A DNA stretch of 39,537 nt from Chloroflexota bacterium (GTDB taxonomy: Bacteria > Chloroflexota > Chloroflexia > Chloroflexales > Roseiflexaceae), in NCBI GenBank assembly GCA_003670675.1, contig QWQY01000004.1, forward strand, positions 1 through 39,537, written 5' to 3'. A model generated the notes under the pieces. The model had not been told where the DNA came from and did not search any database. It worked only from the letters and a program-made list of their open reading frames with translations. This document shows positions 9,458 through 19,471 of the stretch, piece by piece. A program made the translations under genes and the position numbers. Position 1 is the first letter of the stretch, and each line of letters opens with the position of its first letter.

Positions 9458-10474
9458 TTAGACGCTCCGTCCCAACAGACTCGCCGCGAGCTCTTGGAGC
9501 TGCGTTTGTACCGCCCCATCGACCACCTGCACGCGCGCCAGTGCCGCACAAGCCGACACATAGTGGAGCTCAGCCAATTGCGCGGTATAGGCCTGTGCAG
9601 CCGAGGCATCAATTGCCTGCCGGGCTGCCGCCAACCCGGCATCGTCACCGGCCGGTGTTGCATACAATCGATGGATGGGACCGTCACTCGCCTCGCCAGC
9701 CAATGCATAGATGACGGGGAGGCTTTGTTTGCGCCGCAACAAATCTGCTGCGTCGGGTTTGCCGGTCACTGCAGGATCACCCCAAATACCCAAGATGTCG
9801 TCCTGCATTTGGAACGAAATCCCCAAGTGAAGCCCGAATTCGCCCAGTGCGAGCGCATCGGCATCCGACGCATTGGCGGCCAGCGCCCCCAGCTCGCAGC
9901 AGGCAGCCAGCAAGACCGCAGTCTTGCGGGTCACCATCGCCACGTATTCGTCTTCGGTGACCGTCTGCTTGCCCTCGAAGCTGATATCGAGATATTGACC
10001 CTCACAAATCGCGAGGATCGTACGGTCGAAGCGCGCCAGGATTTCGAGCACCTGCTCGGCACCAAGCCCGGTTTGGCGCAGTCGTTGGATGGCCATATGC
10101 GCCACCACAAACATCCCATCACCAGCATTGATCCCTTGGGCGAGACCCCATATGGTCCACAGCGTGGTCCTGCCACGGCGCAGATCACTATTGTCTTGGA
10201 TGTCATCGTGGATCAACGAAAAATCATGGATGAGCTGGATCCCCGCAGCCAACGGCAGCGCTTGTGCGTGCGTACCGCCCATCATGGCGCAACACATCAT
10301 CGTGATAATAGGCCGTAAGAGTTTGCCGGGATCGGCATACTCGACCTCGAGCGCCCGATTGCGCCAGCCGAGATGATACTCCTGCATCGCATAAAATTCT
10401 CGCACTGCTGCCGCGTGCGCCGGGTAGGCAGCCTGCATCTCGGTGCGGATCTGCGTACGGATATCGTGAGTCAT
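9458..10474 (-). CDS. Polyprenyl (isoprenyl) diphosphate synthase
   Basis: LIHDFSLIHDDIQDNSDLRRGRTTLW (first Asp-rich motif) and ISFQMQDDILGIWGD (second Asp-rich motif). Confidence 0.93.
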   Translation of the reverse strand: MTHDIRTQIRTEMQAAYPAHAAAVREFYAMQEYHLGWRNRALEVEYADPGKLLRPIITMMCCAMMGGTHAQALPLAAGIQLIHDFSLIHDDIQDNSDLRRGRTTLWTIWGLAQGINAGDGMFVVAHMAIQRLRQTGLGAEQVLEILARFDRTILAICEGQYLDISFEGKQTVTEDEYVAMVTRKTAVLLAACCELGALAANASDADALALGEFGLHLGISFQMQDDILGIWGDPAVTGKPDAADLLRRKQSLPVIYALAGEASDGPIHRLYATPAGDDAGLAAARQAIDASAAQAYTAQLAELHYVSACAALARVQVVDGAVQTQLQELAASLLGRSV

Positions 10475-10696
10475 ACGGCACTCCCTGTACGTCCATTCGA
10501 GCGACGCTGGTATCTGTGTGATTGTGTCTATTATCACCGATGTACGCCGCTCTCACAACTCGACTCGCAGCAGGGCGTACGCACGAACAACATGCATGTA
10601 TCGGTCCAACGCAGCCGTCAGAACGCACGCCAAAACAGCTATCAGGAAAAGATGAAATTCTTCTCATCCTTGTAATTAGGTTGTCATCCACTCACG

Positions 10697-10727
10697 TTGT
10701 AGAGTATGTGCCTGGGTAGTACACTAC
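10697..10727 (+). promoter_or_regulatory. Candidate promoter/operator for the BlaI-like regulator
   Basis: TTGTAG-N17-TACACT with overlapping perfect palindrome GTAGTACACTAC at 10716-10727. Confidence 0.35.
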
Positions 10728-10762
10728 TGCTAGTACGATAGATTGTCCTAAGAGGAGCTTAT

Positions 10763-11182
10763 ATGGCGCCGAACCTCAGATTCCGCTTTAGTCCGGCCAA
10801 AGACGGCTTGGTTAAAGTACTCGGGCCACTCGAAACAGACATCATGCAGGTTATCTGGCATGACGATTGTGGCACAGTCAAAAAGGTCCATCGCGCCCTC
10901 GCACAAAATCGCGATATTGCATATACCACCGTCATGACGACGATGAGCCGCCTCGCCGAAAAGGGCGTCCTCAAGCGCCAACGCGACGGCCTCGCCTATA
11001 CATACACCCCGACGCTGACCGAAGACGATTTCGTCACCATGGTCGTCCAACAGGTCCTCGATGGGTTGTTGACCGACTACAGCGAGACTGCAGTTGATTA
11101 CATGATCGACTTCTTGGTCCGCAACAACCCCAACGAACTCGAACGCCTGCGCGGTGTCATCAGCAAAACCGCAGTCGCCTAA
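10763..11182 (+). CDS. BlaI/MecI/CopY-family winged-helix transcriptional regulator
   Basis: LGPLETDIMQVIWHDDCGTVKKVHRALAQNRDIAYTTVMTTMSRLAEKGVLKRQRDGLAYTYTPT. Confidence 0.93.
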   Translation: MAPNLRFRFSPAKDGLVKVLGPLETDIMQVIWHDDCGTVKKVHRALAQNRDIAYTTVMTTMSRLAEKGVLKRQRDGLAYTYTPTLTEDDFVTMVVQQVLDGLLTDYSETAVDYMIDFLVRNNPNELERLRGVISKTAVA

Positions 11183-11190
11183 AAAACCAA

Positions 11191-11216
11191 CCCCACTCGG
11201 GCAAGCCCGAGTGGGG
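11191..11216. terminator. Terminator hairpin between convergent genes
   Basis: CCCCACTCGGG/CCCGAGTGGGG stem followed on + by TATTTTTGTGCCTTTTTT. Confidence 0.85.
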
Positions 11217-11237
11217 TATTTTTGTGCCTTTTTTCGA

Positions 11238-12617
11238 CTAGACCACCGTACCCCACAAATCATACTCGGTGGTCGTGGTGATTTTGACGGTACGGATCGT
11301 CCCCACATCACCCTTGCCCCATGCAAAGACCTGGCCATCGACCTCGGGCGCATCGCGGAACGACCGACCGACCAACAATGGTCGTCCTTGATCATCCGAC
11401 CCGGTGCCTTCGATGAGCATATCGACGGTTTTGCCGCGCCATGCCTGTTGCCGTTGGGTCGATATCTCTTGCTGGAGCTGCATCACTTTGTGCCAGCGGC
11501 GCTCGATCTGCTTCTGCGGCACCTTGGCCTCCAGCGTCGTGGCGTGCGTCCCTGGCTCGTCGCTATAGCGGAACACACCGACGCGGTCGAGCGTCATTTC
11601 GCTCAAAAATTCGGTCAGACTGCGGAACTCGTCCTTTGTCTCGCCGGGGAACCCGACGATGAAGGTCGATCGAATCGCAATCTCGGGCATGGCATCGCGC
11701 AAATCGCGGATGATCCCCTTGGTCCGCTCGATATCGGGTGGGCGACGCATCCGCCGCAATGTGGCTGGGTCTGCGTGCTGTAACGGCATATCGAGGTATT
11801 TGACGATTTGTGGGTGCGCCTTCATCACCGCGATGAGGCGTGCCGTGATCCCGTGTGGGTAGGCATACATCAAGCGGATCCACCGTCCTTCGGGGACGAC
11901 GGTGCACAACTGCTCGAGCAGCTCGGCCAACCCGTCCTTCATCCCCAAATCGCGGCCGTAGTCCGTCAAGTGCTGCGCCACCAAGATAATCTCTTGGACG
12001 CCGCGTTCCATCAACTGCTTGGCCTCGGCCAAAATCGCCTCGGGCTTCTTGGAGCGCATATCGCCTTTGAACGACGGAATCGTGCAGAAGGCACAGCGCA
12101 GATTGCAGCCGTCCGAAATTTTGAGGTAGGCCGATGGTCCGGTCACACTGCGCTGGATCTGCGATGTGCGCCAGTCGGCGTATTCGCCAGGTACTTTGAG
12201 GTCGATCGCAGTCGGATCGACCGGCTTGAGGTCAATCAGATTGCCGACGGCAAACATGTTCTTGGCGGGTGCTGCCTTGGGTTGCTCGCCGATGACCTCA
12301 CCAATGCGCATCCACTCGCGCGTACCCAAGATGGCATCGACGCCAGCAACGGCCTTCACCAAGTCGCCGTGGCTTTCGGCCATACAACCGGCGGCGATAA
12401 GCTTCTGCCCGGCGTGCTTTTTGGCACCCATTTCGTGCAGGACGGCAATGGTCTCGTCGCGGGCCGACGCAATAAAGCTACAGGTATTGACGATGACCAC
12501 ATCGGCCTGCTCGGATTCGGCGACGGTCGTGTGCCCCTGTGCCTGTAGGATCCCCGTCATCCCCTCGCTGTCGACGGAATTCTTGGGGCAGCCGAGGGTA
12601 ATCAGATGTATCTTCAT
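11238..12617 (-). CDS. rimO: Ribosomal protein S12 methylthiotransferase
   Basis: MKIHLITLGCPKNSVDSEGM; radical-SAM ISDGCNLRCAFCTIPSFKGDMRSK; C-terminal TRAM-like segment. Confidence 0.95.
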   Translation of the reverse strand: MKIHLITLGCPKNSVDSEGMTGILQAQGHTTVAESEQADVVIVNTCSFIASARDETIAVLHEMGAKKHAGQKLIAAGCMAESHGDLVKAVAGVDAILGTREWMRIGEVIGEQPKAAPAKNMFAVGNLIDLKPVDPTAIDLKVPGEYADWRTSQIQRSVTGPSAYLKISDGCNLRCAFCTIPSFKGDMRSKKPEAILAEAKQLMERGVQEIILVAQHLTDYGRDLGMKDGLAELLEQLCTVVPEGRWIRLMYAYPHGITARLIAVMKAHPQIVKYLDMPLQHADPATLRRMRRPPDIERTKGIIRDLRDAMPEIAIRSTFIVGFPGETKDEFRSLTEFLSEMTLDRVGVFRYSDEPGTHATTLEAKVPQKQIERRWHKVMQLQQEISTQRQQAWRGKTVDMLIEGTGSDDQGRPLLVGRSFRDAPEVDGQVFAWGKGDVGTIRTVKITTTTEYDLWGTVV

Positions 12618-12653
12618 GAGTGGTTCCTACTAGCGCGCATCAGTACGTGCACA

Positions 12654-13151
12654 TCACCGGTAATTATTGAACTGCAATGCAACGGGGAACTCGTCGGATG
12701 CCTCGCGGAGCGCGCTGATGACCAGCTGCAAATCGTCACGGCTCTTGCTGCCGACCCGAATCGACTCGCCCTGGATGCGGCCCTGCACTTTGGGGAACTT
12801 GTCCTTCAAAAAGCGCTGGATTTTTTTGGCGACGTCGTCGGCCAAGCCCTTTTGCAGGGTGATGACCTGTTTGACCCGACCACCGGCGACATCCTGGACG
12901 TCGTTCATCTTGAAGACCTTGATCGACAAATTACGCCGCAATGCTTTGCTCAGCAAAATATCGCGGATTGCCGTCATGTGCATCTCGGTTTCGGTGGTGA
13001 TGATGAGTTCCTTCTCGGACAACTCGATATCGGTTTTGGTGTCCTTGAGGTCATATCGGGTCTGGACTTCGCGCTTGGTCTGGTCGACTGCATTGACCAT
13101 TTCTTGGGCGTCGTACTCTGACACAATGTCGAAACTGCTTTCGGCTGGCAT
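12654..13151 (-). CDS. YajQ-family nucleotide-binding protein
   Basis: SSFDIVSEYDAQEMVNAVDQTKREVQTRYDLKDTKTDIEL…QVITLQKGLADDVAKKIQRFLKDKFPKVQ. Confidence 0.95.
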   Translation of the reverse strand: MPAESSFDIVSEYDAQEMVNAVDQTKREVQTRYDLKDTKTDIELSEKELIITTETEMHMTAIRDILLSKALRRNLSIKVFKMNDVQDVAGGRVKQVITLQKGLADDVAKKIQRFLKDKFPKVQGRIQGESIRVGSKSRDDLQLVISALREASDEFPVALQFNNYR

Positions 13152-13235
13152 TTGCTGCTCCTTCTACACACCAACGCGGGGAACGTGCGTCCCCGCGTAC
13201 TCCACCTATTCACTCATGGACAATGACGCGTCACC

Positions 13236-14042
13236 TTAGGGTGGTGGCCAACTGAACGACACAACGTCGCCGGGTGTGTTGCTCAGGCGTTGTTCGACGC
13301 CATTGATGTCGACCGTGACCACATATGCGTTACCGGCGCGGATCCATACGTTCCGTTGTGCCGTGTAGCGCAACGATTCGCCGGGTTTGAGAACTTTCTG
13401 GAAGACGGATTTGTTGTCGATTTTGACATTCAACCACGAACCGGGGTTTTTGCCGGCGTCGATTTTGATGACCATCACAATCGGTGCTTCGGGCGTGGCA
13501 GTTGCCGCAGCAGCCGCATCGGGCGTCGCGGTGGCAGCGCCAGGATTGCTGGGCACGGCTGTGGGCTGCGCAGGAGCCGCCGTCGGTTCGGGCATCGCCG
13601 TCGGTGCAACCACCGCAATGGTCGGCGTCGCCTCGGTGCTGACGGACTCGATGGGCGAACCCAAATTCATGAACTCGGTGACGCGCAGAATGAGCCAGAT
13701 AAAGCCCACAATACACAGCATCACAAAGAACATCCCAAAAAAGTTGGGGAGCATGGCGCCACGTATGCGCGGGGCAACCACTGCCGGCCGGATGACGATT
13801 GGTTCGGTCCGTCCGCGTTCGTATCGATAGAGTTGGATGAGTTCTTCGACGGGGATTTTGAGGTAGAGTGCGTAATTCCGAATAAACCCACGCGCATAGA
13901 CATCGCCCGGAAGGTATTTGTAATCACCTTCTTCGAGCGCTACCAAATAGCGTTGCAGGATGCGTGTTTCAGCGGCAGCCTGCGCCAAACTAATCCCTTG
14001 GGATTCGCGCGACGCACGGAGCCGATCGCCTAGCTCACTCAT
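13236..14042 (-). CDS. RodZ-like protein: N-terminal HTH (Xre/Cro), TM segment, C-terminal DUF4115-like domain
   Basis: LGDRLRASRESQGISLAQAAAETRILQRYLVALEEGDYKYLPGDVYARGFIRNYALYL; single TM; Ala/Thr/Pro-rich linker. Confidence 0.88.
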   Translation of the reverse strand: MSELGDRLRASRESQGISLAQAAAETRILQRYLVALEEGDYKYLPGDVYARGFIRNYALYLKIPVEELIQLYRYERGRTEPIVIRPAVVAPRIRGAMLPNFFGMFFVMLCIVGFIWLILRVTEFMNLGSPIESVSTEATPTIAVVAPTAMPEPTAAPAQPTAVPSNPGAATATPDAAAAATATPEAPIVMVIKIDAGKNPGSWLNVKIDNKSVFQKVLKPGESLRYTAQRNVWIRAGNAYVVTVDINGVEQRLSNTPGDVVSFSWPPP

Positions 14043-14101
14043 AGCGGTTCACTTCCTCAAACAAACGGTGTACCGCATGCAGTGCATGTGTATACAATAT
14101 C

Positions 14102-14131
14102 ATTATATGCTAGTCTCTCATTTTTTGCCAA
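14102..14131 (-). promoter_or_regulatory. Sigma70-like promoter for the RodZ-like gene
   Basis: Minus strand reads TTGGCA-N18-TATAAT upstream of the 14042 start. Confidence 0.55.
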
Positions 14132-14263
14132 TAGAAACAAGATGTGCATCACCGAAAAAGGCAATTACCCCTGATTCCTCCCGAATCACGCTCTTTGGCC
14201 GCACTTCATCGTCAAAATGACCGGCTTTTTAACGAGAAAAAGCATCGCGCTGTTATTTTTTGG

Positions 14264-14287
14264 CGGTTTTTTTCAACAAAAAAACCG
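14264..14287. repeat. Hairpin CGGTTTTTTT-CAAC-AAAAAAACCG in the dcd/rodZ intergenic region
   Basis: Perfect 10-bp inverted repeat; possible terminator downstream of dcd (minus strand). Confidence 0.4.
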
Positions 14288-14357
14288 ACTGCCCGTGGTG
14301 CCCCGTTGCGCAGGACTCCACCGGCAGACAGTATGCGTACCCAAAAAGACGAACCTG

Positions 14358-14927
14358 TTATTTGAGACCCTCGACGCGCGGCAACACAATGCCGCGTTGG
14401 CCCATGTACTTGCCCGATTTGTCTTTGTAGGATGTCTCGGCTACTTCGTCACCCTGGAAGAACAGGCATTGTGCGATGCCCTCGTTGGCATAGATTTTGG
14501 CGGGCAATGGGGTCGAATTGCTGATTTCGATGGTCCACTGGCCCTCCCAACCCGGCTCGCCAGGCGTCACGTTCACAATAATGCCCGCCCGCGCGTAGGT
14601 CGATTTGCCGATGACCAACACCAATACGTCGGATGGCAGTCGGAAGTACTCAAGCGAATGGCACAGTGCATAACTGTTGGGTGGGATGATGCAGACATCG
14701 CCCTTGAAGTGTTGAAAAATCCGCTCATCGATGTTTTTGGGGTCGACCACGGTGTTATACGGGCTGGTCGAGAAAATTTTGAATTCGTCCGATACGCGCA
14801 TGTCATACCCGTATGACGATAACCCATACGAAATCACGCCGCCGCGTTGTTGTTTGCCGACAAACGGCTCGATCATGGCATGTTCTTCGGCCATTTTGCG
14901 GATCCAACGGTCGGATTTAATCGTCAT
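14358..14927 (-). CDS. dcd: dCTP deaminase
   Basis: [21 protein letters not shown]…[57 protein letters not shown]. Confidence 0.95.
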   Translation of the reverse strand: MTIKSDRWIRKMAEEHAMIEPFVGKQQRGGVISYGLSSYGYDMRVSDEFKIFSTSPYNTVVDPKNIDERIFQHFKGDVCIIPPNSYALCHSLEYFRLPSDVLVLVIGKSTYARAGIIVNVTPGEPGWEGQWTIEISNSTPLPAKIYANEGIAQCLFFQGDEVAETSYKDKSGKYMGQRGIVLPRVEGLK

Positions 14928-14949
14928 CGTCCTGCTCCCTCATCACAAC

Positions 14950-17112
14950 TTAGGCGATGCGTTTGTCTGTACGCATCGGCAACAACAAGCGCAATCCGTT
15001 GGCCACCACCAGCAGCGTACTGCCTTCGTGCCCAATCACCCCATAGGTCATCTTCATATCGAACCCCGGGGTCAGTGTCGAGACAACCAGTACCGCAATC
15101 ACGATAAAGGCAAAAACCAAATTCTGCCAGATAACCGTGCGCGCCTGTTTGGCCAGCTGCAAAGCACCGGTCAGGCGACTCAGGTCGTCCTTCATCAAGA
15201 CGACGTCGGCACTCTCGTGGGCCACATCAGAGCCGGCCGAACCCATGGCAATGCCCAAATCTGCGGTCGCCAAGGCGGGCGCATCGTTGATCCCGTCACC
15301 AATCATGGCCACTGGCCCGTATTTGCGCTGCAAATCGCGGATCGCATCGACCTTGTCTTGGGGCAACAACTCGGCACGGACATCATCCAAACCCAATTCT
15401 TTGGCGAGGGCATTGGCGACGTGTTGATTGTCACCGGTCAGCAACGCAATGCGATAGCCAGCCCGATGGAGATCTTGCAGGGCGACTTTCGATTCGGGCC
15501 GGACGGTATCGGCGATGGTAATTAAGCCCCAGATATCGTCTTCGGAGCCGACGGCGATGGTGGTGTTGCCGCGCCGCTGTTCGGCTTCGATTTCGAACAA
15601 TACATCCGATGTGACATGGCCGAACAGCGATGGTTTGCCCACACGCAAGCGCTGCCCAGCCACGACGGCTGTTGCACCAGCGGCAACCACGGCTTTGAAG
15701 TCGGTCGCTTCGGGGATGGTCAATCCGCGCTCCTTGGCACCCTGCACTATCGCACGGGCCAGCGGATGCTCCGATGCATGCTCGACCGCAGCCGCAGCCA
15801 CCAACAAGCGAATCTGATCGTCGGTCATGTTGCTGAGTGCATCATCTGCACCCGTCGTCCGTTGTTGCTGCGGTAGATCGAGCGTTATCCGCCCCGGACC
15901 ACCCACCGGGATGACCGCGACGACTCCCGGCCGGCCGGTCGTCAGGGTGCCGGTTTTGTCGAAGGCCACCACTTTGATGGTCGCCGCAGCTTCGAGCTGC
16001 TTGCCGCCCTTGAACAAAACGCCGTTACGTGCCGAATGCGCAAGCGCAGACAACAACGACGCTGGGATCGAAATGACCAACGCACACGGTGACATGACAA
16101 CCAGCAACGTCATCGCACGGTAGATGGTGTCTCCCCATGGTTCATCCGTTACCAGGCGACCGATCACAATGGCGAGCAGTGAGGTGATTGCGACCGCTTT
16201 GGCATAATAGTTGCCGATGATGCGGTCAGTGAAATCTTGGCTACGGGCTTTTTGTTCGCGGGCCTCGCGCACCACACTGACAATCCGGGCCAACGTCGAT
16301 TGCGCTGCGTCGGTGGTGACTTGGATGTGCAACGCGCCTTCGCCGTTGATCGTACCGGCAAATGCCTTGGTACCTGGTTTTTTGTCGACGGGGACCGACT
16401 CGCCCGTGATCGATGCTTCGTTGACCGACGATGCCCCGCTCGTCACCAACCCGTCGGCGGGGATTTGTGCACCAGGACGCACAAAAACGACATCGCCGGG
16501 CACCAACGCCTCGACCGATATCGTCCGGGTGCCGTTGGCGTTGACCACCTCGGCCTCGCGCGGGGACATGGCAATCAAGGTCCGGATTGATGCATGTGTG
16601 CGACCCATGGCGTAGGTCTCGAGCGTGCCTGCCATGCTAAACAAAAACATCAGCAACGCGCCTTCGGCGGGTTGGCCGACGGCGGTCGCACCCAGGGCAC
16701 CGATGAACATCAGTGCATCGATGTTGAAGGTGAGTTTGCGGAACGAATGATAGGTCTCGATGGCGCTGTCGTAGCCGCCAAAAATCATCGCAATGATGAA
16801 GAACGGCCACCAATAATAGACTTGGTCATCGCCGACCACGTATTTGACCACATACCCGAGTACCGTTGCAATCAGACAAATAACGGTGAAGCGGATCATC
16901 TGCGGCAAATTGGCGATTTCTGCTTCTTCGGGTGAAATTTCGACCTCGACAGACTCGATGACCAAGGCCATGTTGTTGTCGTCGCAGATTGCACGCACGG
17001 CGTGTCGATCGGTATCTTTGCGGCACAAGACTATCACCCCGCGGTTATCATCGCGGAACCGAGCCCCTGCCACGCCATCGAGTGCGCGTATCGTCTGTAA
17101 TATGTCCGTCAT
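14950..17112 (-). CDS. P1B-type heavy-metal-transporting ATPase (SPC/HEGST motifs, P1B-4-like)
   Basis: VAFDKTGTLTTGRPG (P-site), AMIGDGINDAPALATADLGIAMG, VVMSPCALVISIPAS, GVIGHEGSTLLVVANGLRLL. Confidence 0.93.
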   Translation of the reverse strand: MTDILQTIRALDGVAGARFRDDNRGVIVLCRKDTDRHAVRAICDDNNMALVIESVEVEISPEEAEIANLPQMIRFTVICLIATVLGYVVKYVVGDDQVYYWWPFFIIAMIFGGYDSAIETYHSFRKLTFNIDALMFIGALGATAVGQPAEGALLMFLFSMAGTLETYAMGRTHASIRTLIAMSPREAEVVNANGTRTISVEALVPGDVVFVRPGAQIPADGLVTSGASSVNEASITGESVPVDKKPGTKAFAGTINGEGALHIQVTTDAAQSTLARIVSVVREAREQKARSQDFTDRIIGNYYAKAVAITSLLAIVIGRLVTDEPWGDTIYRAMTLLVVMSPCALVISIPASLLSALAHSARNGVLFKGGKQLEAAATIKVVAFDKTGTLTTGRPGVVAVIPVGGPGRITLDLPQQQRTTGADDALSNMTDDQIRLLVAAAAVEHASEHPLARAIVQGAKERGLTIPEATDFKAVVAAGATAVVAGQRLRVGKPSLFGHVTSDVLFEIEAEQRRGNTTIAVGSEDDIWGLITIADTVRPESKVALQDLHRAGYRIALLTGDNQHVANALAKELGLDDVRAELLPQDKVDAIRDLQRKYGPVAMIGDGINDAPALATADLGIAMGSAGSDVAHESADVVLMKDDLSRLTGALQLAKQARTVIWQNLVFAFIVIAVLVVSTLTPGFDMKMTYGVIGHEGSTLLVVANGLRLLLPMRTDKRIA

Positions 17113-17224
17113 CGGATGGTATTCCTTCTAGTACGCGTATTATATCGTCTTTCCCAAATGTTTCGATTTTCTCGTGACCGCATCGGTGTGTCGCGGGGTG
17201 TTTGTCTCTTTTCGTCACAAAAAA

Positions 17225-17252
17225 CTCGGTGCTCCCCGTGGGGAGCACCGAG
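17225..17252 (-). terminator. Rho-independent terminator after the oppDF-like genes
   Basis: CTCGGTGCTCCCC/GGGGAGCACCGAG inverted repeat; T-tract in minus orientation. Confidence 0.85.
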
Positions 17253-17267
17253 TCGCGGAACACGCGA

Positions 17268-18296
17268 TTATTTTTTGTCGACAGCCATCAAGGCAATTGC
17301 CTCGCTGGAGCGGTGGCACGATACCATGTGACCGCCGCCGATGTCTTTGAGTTCGGGTTCTTCTTGCTTGCAGTGCTCTGTCGCAATGGGGCAACGCGTG
17401 TGGAAGCGGCAACCCGACGGTGGATTGAGTGGGCTCGGCACATCACCGGTGAGGATGATGCGTGCGCGGGTGCGCTCGAGCGCTGGGTCAGGGATAGGCA
17501 CCGCAGAAAGCAATGCTTGCGTGTATGGGTGGGTCGGTGTGTGGTAGAGCTGCGCACCAGCGGCGATTTCGACGATTTTGCCGAGGTACATGACTGCGAC
17601 GCGATCGCTGATGTGCTTGACTGCAGCCAGACCATGGGCGATGAACAAGTAGGTCAAGCCGAGTTGATTCTGCAAGTCTTCGAGCAGATTCAAAATTTGG
17701 GCTTGGATCGACACGTCCAATGCGGACACTGGCTCGTCACAGACAACGAATTCGGGCTCGACCGCCAATGCGCGGGCGATACCAATACGTTGGCGCTGAC
17801 CACCCGAGAACTCGTGTGGGTAGCGGTTGATGAAGTACGGATTGAGTCCGACCAGCTTGAGCAGTTCTTGGACGCGCTCGCGCACTGCTTCTTTGCCCTT
17901 GCGCAGATTGTGCACCATGATGGGCTCGGCGATGATGTCGCCGACCGTCATACGTGGGTTCAACGATGCGTATGGGTCTTGGAAGATCATCTGCACCTTG
18001 CGGCGCATCTGACGCATCTGCTCAGCCGGCAATTTGGTCAGGTCGGTGCCGTGGAAAATGACTTCACCGGTGGTGGGCTTGTAGAGCTGGATCAATGCGC
18101 GGCCGGTGGTGGACTTGCCACAGCCAGACTCGCCCACCAGACCCAGTGTTTCGCCCTTGCGGATCGAGAACGTCAGCCCATCGACTGCTTTGACATCGCC
18201 GATTTTGCGACGCAATACAATACCCTTGGTCACCGGGAAGTACATTTTGAGGTCTTTGACTTCGATCAAAGTCTCTGGAGTTTTGTGGTCTGTCAT
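17268..18296 (-). CDS. Oligopeptide/dipeptide ABC transporter ATP-binding protein (OppF/DppF type)
   Basis: [57 protein letters not shown]-terminal Cys-containing oligo_HPY region. Confidence 0.93.
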   Translation of the reverse strand: MTDHKTPETLIEVKDLKMYFPVTKGIVLRRKIGDVKAVDGLTFSIRKGETLGLVGESGCGKSTTGRALIQLYKPTTGEVIFHGTDLTKLPAEQMRQMRRKVQMIFQDPYASLNPRMTVGDIIAEPIMVHNLRKGKEAVRERVQELLKLVGLNPYFINRYPHEFSGGQRQRIGIARALAVEPEFVVCDEPVSALDVSIQAQILNLLEDLQNQLGLTYLFIAHGLAAVKHISDRVAVMYLGKIVEIAAGAQLYHTPTHPYTQALLSAVPIPDPALERTRARIILTGDVPSPLNPPSGCRFHTRCPIATEHCKQEEPELKDIGGGHMVSCHRSSEAIALMAVDKK

Positions 18297-18329
18297 GCGT
18301 TATCTCCGTGCCCTATTGAGCGTCGTTGC

Positions 18330-19334
18330 TTAGGAGGCGACTGCGTTCGTTGGTGTTTCACTCGTGATATCGAACAAACAAGCAGCATTGTGATCGGTAC
18401 CGACACTGCGGAGCGCTGGTACTTGTGCATCACAGACGCCCGCCTTGAAGTAGTCACAACGTGCACCAAAGGCACAGACCGCTCCCAACGTAATCAAGTC
18501 GGGTGGCATGCCCCGGATGGGCTCTAAGCGACGATCGTGAGCGTCGTCCAACCGTGGGATGGACTTGAGCAACCCAATCGTGTACGGCATGCGGGGATTG
18601 TTGAAGATTTCGTGCGTGCTGCCTTCTTCGACGACGCGACCGGCATACATCACCATCACGCGATCCGACATGCCTGCCACCACACCCAGGTCGTGGGTGA
18701 TGATGATGACGGCCATGCCCAGCTCAGACTGCAAGCGCTTGATCAGCTCGAGGATCTGTGCCTGGATGGTCACGTCCAACGCGGTGGTTGGTTCGTCGGC
18801 GATGAGCAACTCGGGATTACATGCCAACGCCATGGCGATCATCACACGCTGACGCATCCCGCCCGAAAACTGGTGGGGATACTCGTCGATACGTTTGGCG
18901 GCGCCTGGGATACCGACCATGTTCAGCAGTTCAATTGCCCGATCACGTGCTTCACGTGCCGACAATTTGAGATGCAGAATCAACGATTCGGTGATTTGTT
19001 GACCGATGTTGAGCACGGGGTTCAACGACGTCATCGGGTCTTGGAAGATCATTGCAATGCGATTGCCACGCAACTCACGCATTTTTTCTTCACTGAGCTT
19101 GAGGATATCTTGCCCGTCAAAGATGACTTCCCCACCCGAAATACGGCCAGGAGGGTTTGGAATAAGGCGCATCACGGATAGTGATGTCACACTCTTCCCC
19201 GAGCCCGACTCACCGACGATGCCCAGCGTCTCACTACGATTCACGTAGAACGACACGTTGTTCACTGCCTTGACTACGCCGTCCTGCGTTTTGAACTGCG
19301 TCTCAAGGTTGCGGACCTCTAACAAAGGCGCCAT
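18330..19334 (-). CDS. Oligopeptide/dipeptide ABC transporter ATP-binding protein (OppD/DppD type)
   Basis: [58 protein letters not shown]; start MAPLLEV or two codons upstream. Confidence 0.93.
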   Translation of the reverse strand: MAPLLEVRNLETQFKTQDGVVKAVNNVSFYVNRSETLGIVGESGSGKSVTSLSVMRLIPNPPGRISGGEVIFDGQDILKLSEEKMRELRGNRIAMIFQDPMTSLNPVLNIGQQITESLILHLKLSAREARDRAIELLNMVGIPGAAKRIDEYPHQFSGGMRQRVMIAMALACNPELLIADEPTTALDVTIQAQILELIKRLQSELGMAVIIITHDLGVVAGMSDRVMVMYAGRVVEEGSTHEIFNNPRMPYTIGLLKSIPRLDDAHDRRLEPIRGMPPDLITLGAVCAFGARCDYFKAGVCDAQVPALRSVGTDHNAACLFDITSETPTNAVAS

Positions 19335-19471
19335 ACGCAAACTCCACGTTCATCAATCAAGGATAGAATATCCTTTAAGATTGCAGTATTGACTTTCCCG
19401 AGTCTGGAGAAACTAGTGAAGACCTGTACGAAACATTGTATGTTGTTCACTAGAATAATGCAAGAGGTGTT

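Noticed and set aside
13496-13640. GC-rich repetitive stretch (gcagccgcatcgggcgtcgcggtggcagc…) resembling a tandem repeat
   Set aside because: Encodes the Ala/Thr/Pro linker of the RodZ-like protein; irregular units
17202-18527. 441-aa plus ORF antisense to the OppF-like gene
   Set aside because: Opposite strand encodes a clear ABC ATPase with all motifs; the plus peptide has no recognisable domain and spans the terminator hairpin
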